Made by a program: the position numbers and the translations under genes. This document shows, piece after piece, positions 54,432-64,000 of a stretch of 64,000 nucleotides of DNA (positions are counted from its first letter, which is position 1; the number at the start of each line of letters is the position of its first letter). The DNA comes from Amoebidium appalachense (taxonomy: Eukaryota > Ichthyosporea). The stretch lies in assembly GCA_963693365.1 (NCBI GenBank), contig CAVNZM010000005.1, positions 4,588,001-4,652,000 of the forward strand. The letters are read 5' to 3'. Below the pieces are notes generated by a model. It ran no database searches. It worked only from the letters and a program-made list of their open reading frames with translations, and had not been told where the DNA came from.

Positions 54432-55675
54432 GTTTGCTGCGTAGACCACACAGTGCTAGGCAAACTTTTGGTATTATCACTTCTAGAGTGTACCGTAGTA
54501 CCAAAAGCTCAGCTTATACTCACTAGTCCACGCTTTGCTATATTAGACAATTTCAAGCCAAGATCCCAACAAGAAAAATAAGCATTTCTCGCTCACTCGA
54601 GTTCGGTAAGTTGTAAGCTCAGTTTTGAAACAGGGAAAGGAAGAAAAAAAATCAGCAAAAAAGCCAAATTCCAGATATTGCATTTTCATACCACGGCGAT
54701 CTACGGGCAAGAGTTGCATGATTTGACATGAAAAATGTGCTGCAAAAATCATTTCTTGCAAGGATATCTTGGTGTGATATTACTCAGAGTGGCTCAGTGG
54801 GGCTAAATGTGCGTATAAGAAAGTTAATGAAGGAGGGCTTTATCAAGAATATAATAATTATTATTTTTGAGCTTTTTCTTATACCTTTTGCTACCTTTCA
54901 GGGCACATGACAAAGTTTAGTGGGACTAAAATATTGGATTTATCTATATGATTATTTATTATATCTAATAGATTGAGCCGATTTCGATTGGTTATTCGTT
55001 AACGGATCTTTCCAAAACTTGCTTCTGATTGGTACATCGCTAGATGCATCAAGATCGACAGGGCACTGAACCGAAAAGATTCACAATCAAAGCATATCTT
55101 CTTCACTTGAATTTTTTCCCCCACTCAGCAAACCAGCCGTAAGTTTTTTTTAGATATAGACTATTTCTGAGGTTGTGCATTTAACTAGTATACAGTATAC
55201 ACGGTTCATATATATTCATCGTTGGAGCAATTCTTGGAGTTGGTAGGAAATTGAACCTAGCTAGCCCCTAAAATTAGACTGTATGTGCATGCATAAGCGG
55301 ATTTAAATGTGGCCTTTGCAAGCCTGCACTTTCCACCTAATCTTACTCGAATATAGATCTTTTGGCCTGCTTAATATTATTGCAATCATTTAGAAATAAT
55401 GCCAGAGCTTACTCACGTGTCCTGAAAGCACGTTTGCACACCTGGATTTGGTGGACGTCATGTACGGATATCCTCCACTTCACCTTCCTATGGACAAACC
55501 TTCTTGCCTAAAAACCTTCAACATAGCCTACATATTTATTCTCTTTCTCTTTTATTTTTGACCCCACTATATTCAATATCGAGCTGGCTATTGGGCCTTA
55601 ATCGAGGGCCCTACATATTTTCCCGCCCAGCACCACGCTTCGGCGGCACACCGCCACGCGCACCTAGGCCTAGTG
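54432..55675. promoter_or_regulatory. Divergent ARPC2/chitinase spacer, putative bidirectional promoter
   Basis: 1.24 kb between two start codons pointing away from each other, AT-rich and free of the simple repeats that fill the rest of the window. Inverted CCAAT boxes (ATTGG) occur at 54987 and 55028. Promoter function is inferred from position and composition. Confidence 0.5.
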
Positions 55676-56428
55676 ATGGGGGCCGGGAAAATGGCTGCCA
55701 CAGATGGACATACGCCCATTTCAAGTGTGCTCAGATTGTCTCTCGCAATTCTAGTTTGGTATGTGCAAGTAGCTGTTCATGCATCGAGTCTTGACCCGAG
55801 CCACATAGATACACGTGTTCCTTTCAACGGCTTGGAAAGCGCCGGAGTGAAAAGAGATGCAGGTTCGGCCCCGGTGACGTTGGAGGACGGGTTTAGGTGC
55901 ATGTTCTCAAAGCACCTGTCGGACTACATGGTGCAGAGGCACTGGGTGGAGTTCAGCAGCAACTTGAATGATTTTGGTATGTATCATCGGATCGTTCTGT
56001 TTGTTCGTAATCAGACGAGTATTGTTGGTTGGTACTATAAACTCACAACCCACCACCACCACCCATAGCTATACACAGGTGCGCGCGCGCGCGCACGCAC
56101 ACACACAAGCACACACGCACACAGACACACACCCAGAGCACAGACACACAGAGACACAAAAATTTGGCCCACAACCACAATTAACACCAATCATTTACTA
56201 AACCATATCTGTCTTTGGAGAGTATGTAGCCCATGTGAAGAAGCAGGTTGTAATGTTGGAGTTGGTGCAAGTGTTTTTCTACAAATCAGATCCTGAAGCT
56301 GTTAGATATATTCCGCTTACACATGCAAAATTTTCTACAGTAGTTATTGCTGAGATTCATGCATGCGCAGGTATTATGGATTTTTGCACAAGTTTATGTG
56401 GATGTACAAGTGTGTGCGTGCGAGTGTG

Positions 56429-56524
<96 letters not shown>

Positions 56525-56635
56525 TCTGTGCGTGCGTGCGTCCGCGCGTGCGTGCTTCCTTACGTGCGCGCGTGCGTGCGTGCGTGCGTGGCTGTGCGTG
56601 CCTGCCTGCCTTGAGTGCGTGCGTGCGCGTGTGTG

Positions 56636-56703
<68 letters not shown>

Positions 56704-56935
56704 TGTGTCCGTGTGTGCATGCGTGTGTGCGTTTTGTGCGTGCATGCGTGCGTGCGAGCGGAGGGGCGGAGGGACAAGCGGGCGCCCGCGGGCGCGGGCG
56801 TGCGCGCGTGGGCGGGCGCGGGGGCTCGCGGGCGGTGTACATTTGGGCATGTCTGCTTGTGTGCTGAACACTTGTGTTCATCCATGTCTACGTGTTTCTG
56901 TGTGTGTGTGTGTGTGTGTATGTGTGTGTGCGCGT

Positions 56936-57011
<76 letters not shown>

Positions 57012-57614
57012 TTGCGTGTCTGTATGTGTGTGCGTGTGCTTGTGTGCGTGTGTGTGTGTGTGTGTGTGCCGCTGGCGTGCATGTGTGCATTCGTGCACAC
57101 CGGCACGTATCCCTTTGAGCGGGCAGGTGGGCGGACGTTCATGCTCACAGTGCACGTGTGTGTTTGTGTTCACGTTTGGGTGCTTATGGTATGGGGCATG
57201 GGTCCGTGTATGCACGTGTGCATGTGTGCTTTCTTACTCGAGGTGTGTGTGGTGTGCTCTATGTTCGCTTGTGTCCATGTGCACTTATTACTAAGTAAGC
57301 GAGCATGCACTCGTGCTTGTGGACGTATGCGGATGTTTCTACCGTGTGTAAACATGCCGTGCATCAATGTGTGACGTGCAACACTGCTGGCTTTAAGTCA
57401 TGATATTATTATTACCAGTAGTACAAATGATTTTTGGTCATGACTCATGCCCCCGCGGACCGGAAGGGGGGTGGGGAAAGGGGGGGGGGGGGGGGGGAGG
57501 GGGACGAATTTCGAATCAAATTTATTTGCTTTTCTTTCTTACTATTACTAGTAGTGATTTCAAAGTTGTGCATGCACTCAATGATTTTCATTGCGCAAGC
57601 TTTTGTGACTTTTT

Positions 57615-57649
<35 letters not shown>

Positions 57650-58201
57650 GGGGGGGGGGGGGGGGGGGAAGAGGGGAAGGGGGGACGTGAAGTAGATAGT
57701 CTGTAGTACTTTTTTAGTCATCGACTAGTTGCATACCTCTCATAATTCACTCCGGCGACACTGAATGAGAAGTCCCTACCCTCAGGGCTTGGGTTGCGGC
57801 TGATCGTTTTTGCTAATGTATGCTAGTAAGGGATGTGTGTGCCCTAACCAAACCACTCACAACTCCAACCAAACACTTTGAAATGCCATGATGTAATATT
57901 AGTGCTACAGTACACCCACGTACACATGTAACCGCAGGTTGGTGTTAATGACCCACCAACCACCTAACCACCAGTATATCCCCCTCCAGGCATATCCAAC
58001 CCACAGGAGATAGCCGCACTCCTGGGCCACATTGCGCACGAGTCCTCCCACCTGACCCGCATGAAGGAATACTGTGCCGATGACGTCACCACGTGCCCCT
58101 TCAACGCCTACACCACCTACCCTGAGAACAAGCCGTGGTGCAATGTCCCTGCCCCACCCGGAAAGTATGCCTCCTGATTATGAGCCCTGTTTTTCACATA
58201 T

Positions 58202-58249
<48 letters not shown>

Positions 58250-58723
58250 AAAAAAAAACCTTGATAACTTGATAAAATAAATTAAATTAAATTAAATTAA
58301 AAAGGGTTCGACCTTCAGGCGTTGAAAATCCCCCCCCCCCCCCCCCCCCCCCCCAACTCCCTCCCCCCTCCCCCTCAGCCCCTACCTATTCTCTCCGGCC
58401 TTCGTCCCCTACATCCGCCCCCATCATCCCACCCCCCACCCTCCTTGCTCCCCTCTCACCCCCTTGTCCCACACAAAAGAACGAGTATAAAACTTTCGAA
58501 AAGGGCAGGGGGGAGGGGAGGGAGAGAGGGGGGGGGGGGGGGGGGAGGGGGGGAGGGGGGAGGGAGGGGGGAGGCAGGAGGAATGGAGTGCAACATCATC
58601 GCATATCATACATAAAACTAAACGTTTTTAGGCTAGATCTCAACGCCATCCTCACTACTGTAACACACTCCTTGCCTCCCCTGCCCCTCCCTCCCCCTTT
58701 GGGAACCCTCCCCCTCCTCCCCC

Positions 58724-58754
<31 letters not shown>

Positions 58755-59603
58755 ACGTGCACACACACACACACTACACACTAGACAATACTATGGCCGT
58801 GGACCCCTGCAACTTACATGGCACTGCAACTACCACTCTGCCGGGCAGCGACTAGGGCTGGATCTGGTTTCGAACCCTGACCTGGTGTCGGATGACTTGC
58901 ACGTGGCACATGCTACAGCTATGCTTTTTTGGACCACACCAAGACCCGGGCACGTGGAGGGGGAGGAGGGATCACTGGGATATTATGCAAAAAGGTAATG
59001 TTGGGGTGGGATGGAAAACTAGGGAAAAGGGTGGTGGCGGTGGGAGGAGGGGGTGGGGGGGGGGAGGGAGGTGCTTGAACAGTGAGAGTCGTTTTTTGTT
59101 CCTGCCACGTGCGAAGGGCACGCAGACGACCGGGGGGGGGGGGGGGGGAAGGGGGGAAGGAAGGGGGAGAGGGGGAGTGTGGGGATAGTGAGGCACACAG
59201 CAACTGGTGCACTGGGAAGGAGAGGGGAGGGGGGGAGAGGGGGGCAAGTCGCCAAGTTGATAGGGTGCGGGTGGTCTTGTGGGAGAGGGAAGAAGATTTT
59301 CTATAGTATGGGTAGAAAAAGAAGTGGGAAGGGGGGAGGAAACGGGGTGTGTTTGTGGGGAGGGGAGGGAGGGGGTATGTGATATGCAGAGAAGGAGAGG
59401 CAAAGGGGAAAGTGGTGGTGGTGGGTGGGTGGGTGGGGGGGGGGGGGGGGGGGGGGGGGGGACGGGGCAAAAATAGACGAGGGAGCAGAGGGCCCCCGGG
59501 CGGCCTGGAAGGGGAGGGGGGGGGGGGGGGGGGGGGGGGGATGATTGCGCTCAAATTAGAACTTTGGTAAATGGGCTGGGTTCTTATACCGACTTTCCAA
59601 CCT

Positions 59604-59654
<51 letters not shown>

Positions 59655-59708
59655 ACACCCCACCCCCACCCCCCCCGTCCGCCCGCCCGCCCGCCCACCC
59701 GCCCCTTC

Positions 59709-59760
<52 letters not shown>

Positions 59761-60887
59761 GGGGATAGGGGAGAGATGGGAGGTAGTAAAGGGCACCATC
59801 CCCGTTGATTATGATGAAATATCATGGCCTCACTGATTTACATCCGAGAGCGTCAAAATAATGAAATCACCAAACCCTATCAGGGGGGAGTTCAATCGCA
59901 CCACTGACCGGATCAACGGCTATGTGGAGTGCAACAAGTACGACGCACAGGCACAGAGGGTGGACCTCTACCAGAAAGCACGTGTGTGCATGGGGTTGGA
60001 GAGGGAGACAGACACGGGGAAGATGTACTGCGGCACGGTGGATGCACCCCAGAGCTTTGAGAAGGTTAATGGCACGTGTGCACCGTATACGGTTAAGGTG
60101 GCGGATTCCTTCTGCGAGGTGGCCTTCAAGTGAGTATTGCTGGGAAACATATTTAAATTCTTATCCCCCCGAACTATTGGATAACCTCCGGGTGCTCATT
60201 CTCAACCTGCATTTTTTGACCTGTCAGAGAAGAACTTCGGAGTTACAAATTTTATTGCTTCGCGCATTGCCCTCTGAACTTGAGTTGCCATAACATTTGC
60301 AATATAACGTTATCTGGAAAAGATAGAAAGCCCATGATGATTCAAGTAACTATTGTTTGACCTCCAAAAGAAGCAAAAAAAAATGAACTTCAGGGAACTA
60401 GGTGATGTTGGGTAGTGGCATGAGCCAAATGTCCTACCACGCACATGTGATATTTGATATTGCCCGCTCACACATAATGTGTGGGTTTCAGGCACAATGT
60501 GAGTAGCTGCTGTGTGATTCCACCCACTGCCATCATCGACCGGACCACCCTTGCACCCAGCACAAAGAACCTCCATGCAGACCAGGAGGTTGCCCCCCCC
60601 TCCCCCCCCCCCCCCCCCCCTCTCCCCCCCCCCCCCCCCCTCCCCCCCCCCCCCCCCTTTCCCCCCCCCCTCCCCCCACCCCCCCTCCCCCCGGCCCCGC
60701 CCCGCCCCAAAACCACCGCTCCCATTCACCCCCAATTCTCCACCCTTCATCCCATTTCACCCAACACCCCACCCTGCCCTTCTACCACACTCCCCCAATC
60801 TCACCCTTCCCGGATTTTTCAAAGTTGTAGGCATTGGAAAAGGTTGCTCGTGTCTCAATAATACTTGCTCGTCTACGTTGCCAGCCA

Positions 60888-60931
<44 letters not shown>

Positions 60932-61942
60932 ACCCCCACCGCCACCACCGCACCACCACCACCACCAAAATCTTTATACCCTCCAACCCCACCACACCCA
61001 TCACACGTTGCACCACAACCCACCTCTAAGCAAAGCCATTGTATCCTGCCTATCACACCAAGTCACCAAACATTCAATGATGTTTACTAACCCCGTAAAC
61101 ACAACCGTACATGTGTGTAGGTGTTCATTTGCCCAACAGCACCGCACCAGCGCTACTGTGTTGCCCCGGACATAGGGGAAGAAATATATTCCATCGCAGA
61201 TCACAAGATTGCCGATATGATCAGCGCCACACTCCCAGAGGTGCAGGTGCACGTACAGTACCGATATGGGTGGTCTTCGGGGTATGAGGCTACAGTGTCG
61301 ATGACTTTTACCAATCCTGCTGATGCTGCTAAGTGGCAGGTAGGCATCATATGGGTTCTTATCTGCCTTCCTCTTCTATCTACGCAGGTTGGATTTCATT
61401 CCGACTCGTGCGCACGTACCATAACCATACATGTACAAAGCACTATCGTGTTCACATGCGTACGGTGCGTTACCGGCGCTCACCTATGTGCTCAGCCCAC
61501 CCACCCAACCTCATACACCCACACCACGCATAAACGTGCACATGGGATAATGTTAAAAAATGCCGTGCACAGAACTGCTCCATGCACATATCCGCACTTT
61601 CTGTCCCCCCCCCCCCCCCCCCCCCCCCCCCCACCCCCTCGCCTCCCCCCTGCCCCCCTCTCCCCCTCCCCCCCAATCAGCCATCATCCATAAATCTGTG
61701 ATATCCCAGGCATGCAAATTAATAGCTGCAAAGGTTTGCTCAGCCACATTGTGATCGAAAGGTAACATCAAGCGTTCGAAATCACAGCTCACGTTTGACC
61801 TTGGCACTTCCGCGCTGCTGCACGTGTTCATGGCCACTCTGGTCTCAGCCAACCCACCAACTATCCGCTCCTCTCTGGCCGGGGAAAGGAACAGTCCACA
61901 CAGCGCTGTTACTACTTTCAACATTGCGGTACATATTCCCCT

Positions 61943-61979
<37 letters not shown>

Positions 61980-62306
61980 CCCACGCCCCAAAGCCCTTCG
62001 AGGCTCTGGAGCACAACCATTTTTCTGTCTCCTCCTTCGTCCCCGGTTCTTGGTTTGACACGAACACCATAATGATTAAGTTTATTTTCTATCCTGCACT
62101 TTTTGCACAGTGGGCTGTGCAGTAGCTGTTGCTCCAGCCTAACCCAGCCCACGTCCCCCCCCCCCCCCCCCCCCTCCCCTTCCCCTTCCCCTCTCTACCA
62201 CCACCACCACCACCACAAAAAAAAAAAAAAAAAAAAAAAAAACCACCCTGTGATTCCTGCCCGCAGTCCCCCCTCCCCCCTCTCCCTACCCCCCGCGGCC
62301 CCCCCT

Positions 62307-62339
<33 letters not shown>

Positions 62340-62882
62340 CGCCGCCCACCCCCACCCCCCACCCCCCCCCCCCCCAAAAAGACCTTGAAAACTTTGAACA
62401 TGCATACATGCATCGTGAGGGTACAGAGTCACCGGGCCAGCGGCGCGTGATTTGCAAAGACAAAACGTTAACAGTGGCGGTACAAAGTTTAACACGCAAT
62501 TGATAAACTTATCTTGTGTTGAAAAACGCAGGTGGCAGGGCGCTACTCCAAGGACGCCATCCACATCACCAACTACACCCTCATTGACACCACCACCCCA
62601 GTCACCAACAACTCTGACGCCATTGCACAAATTCCGGATGACAAACTACAACTGGAAGCGGCCGACAAGTCCCAACAAGAATCCGTTCCCAAAACAATTC
62701 TCGTCGCATCCCTCGCGGTGGTTGTGTGTGGAGTGTTGTTGTCTTTGTTTGTGTTCACCGTCGCAGTGCGGAGAATGAGGAATGAGGAAGAAACGCAGCT
62801 GTTGGAACAGGAGAAGAGGGTTGGGGATGAGGAGAGCTCTGTGGAAATGAGCGCTTTCAACCCACCGGCTACCGCTTGCTAG
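55676..62882 (+). CDS. Membrane-anchored GH19 chitinase with CBM2-like domain
   Basis: Eight exons: 55676-55976, 57990-58164, 58785-58994, 59884-60129, 60492-60588, 61121-61339, 61788-61928 and 62532-62882 (TAG); 1740 nt, 579 residues. A signal peptide precedes the ectodomain (SLAILVWYVQVAVHASS). The GH19 endochitinase domain (about 80-310) shows HIAHESSH with Glu118 as the likely acid and Glu127 (MKEYC) as the likely base, nine residues apart as in short-loop bacterial-type enzymes. It continues with QYYGRGPLQLTWHCNY, NPDLV, AMLFWTTPRPG and DRINGYVEC. Residues about 344-465 (VQYRYGWSSGYEATVSMTFTN and following) look like a CBM2-type beta-sandwich, tentative. A Ser/Thr-rich stalk leads to one helix (518-542). 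The cytosolic tail carries EETQLL, an acidic dileucine sorting motif. It should cleave chitin at the surface or in endolysosomes. Divergent from ARPC2. An ATG at 55691 is an alternative start. Confidence 0.92.
56441..56760. repeat. (TGCG)n tetranucleotide arrays
   Basis: TGCG/GTGC repeats at 56441-56525 and 56637-56704 with degenerate copies between, in chitinase intron 1. Strictly alternating purine-pyrimidine sequence, strong Z-DNA potential. (GT)n follows at about 56933-57010. Confidence 0.95.
58202..58258. repeat. Poly-C then poly-A in chitinase intron 2
   Basis: About 38 C then about 19 A; a second poly-C (58330-58354) and four TTAAA units (58275-58300) follow. Confidence 0.94.

Positions 62883-64000
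<1,118 letters not shown>

Noticed and set aside
58303-58320. GGGTTCGACCTTCAGGC resembling a tRNA B box
   Set aside because: It sits in a chitinase intron beside TTAAA repeats with no cloverleaf partner arms.
60834-60890. Possible extra chitinase exon (GIGKGCSCLNNTCSS frame)
   Set aside because: It has an acceptor-like TAG but no donor before the poly-C, and exons 60492-60588 and 61121-61339 already join in phase 0.

Overview
This window is nuclear DNA from a eukaryote. Every gene I could resolve is split by GT-AG introns, one intron is probably GC-AG, and the spliced products are ordinary eukaryotic proteins: squalene monooxygenase, a PPTC7-type mitochondrial phosphatase, complex III subunit UQCR11/QCR10 and Arp2/3 subunit ARPC2. 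The standard genetic code reads through all of them. The UQCR11 and ARPC2 matches together with a GH19 chitinase fit a unicellular or early-branching opisthokont-grade lineage, but I cannot name a species and that placement is weak. The most striking physical trait is the load of simple repeats: (GT/CA)n tracts up to about 150 nt, poly-G/poly-C runs up to 63 nt, and (GA)n, (AT)n and poly-T tracts. They fill introns and spacers and create most of the apparent open reading frames (Val-Cys, His-Thr, poly-Gly and poly-Pro translations), which I have left out.

Layout: 1-3736 (+) 3' part of a kelch-repeat protein. 6237-13903 (+) complete ten-exon squalene monooxygenase. 14821-15180 a minisatellite. 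16020-18563 (-) two-exon PPTC7/PTC7-like PP2C phosphatase with a mitochondrial leader. 20116-21601 (+) two-exon UQCR11/QCR10. 23076-23648 (-) an unrecognised intronless multi-pass membrane protein. 25024-42421 (-) a 19-exon chromatin-type gene with an N-terminal BAH domain, a long Ser/Arg/Asp-rich middle and a Plus-3-like domain near the C terminus; its first exon is not settled. 42588-43159 (-) candidate exons for a small Cys-containing membrane protein, which may or may not belong to the BAH gene. 43.2-46.8 kb has no confident gene. 46803-54431 (-) complete ten-exon ARPC2. 55676-62882 (+) complete eight-exon membrane-anchored GH19 chitinase. 62883-64000 is 3' flank and simple repeats.

The genes are unrelated housekeeping or cell-biology genes, each with its own promoter; there is no operon. 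Two divergent pairs (PPTC7/UQCR11 and ARPC2/chitinase) share spacers of 1.2-1.6 kb that are almost free of simple repeats and are the best promoter candidates. Exon boundaries were chosen by splice motifs plus unbroken phase; for squalene monooxygenase, PPTC7, UQCR11, ARPC2 and the chitinase the summed exon lengths divide by three and give proteins of the expected family size.

Most unusual items: the BAH plus Plus-3 architecture; the single-pass chitinase with an acidic dileucine tail; a dispersed repeat family with a conserved, base-pairable core always abutting poly-G; and introns that begin with (GT)n and end with (CA)n exactly at the splice sites.
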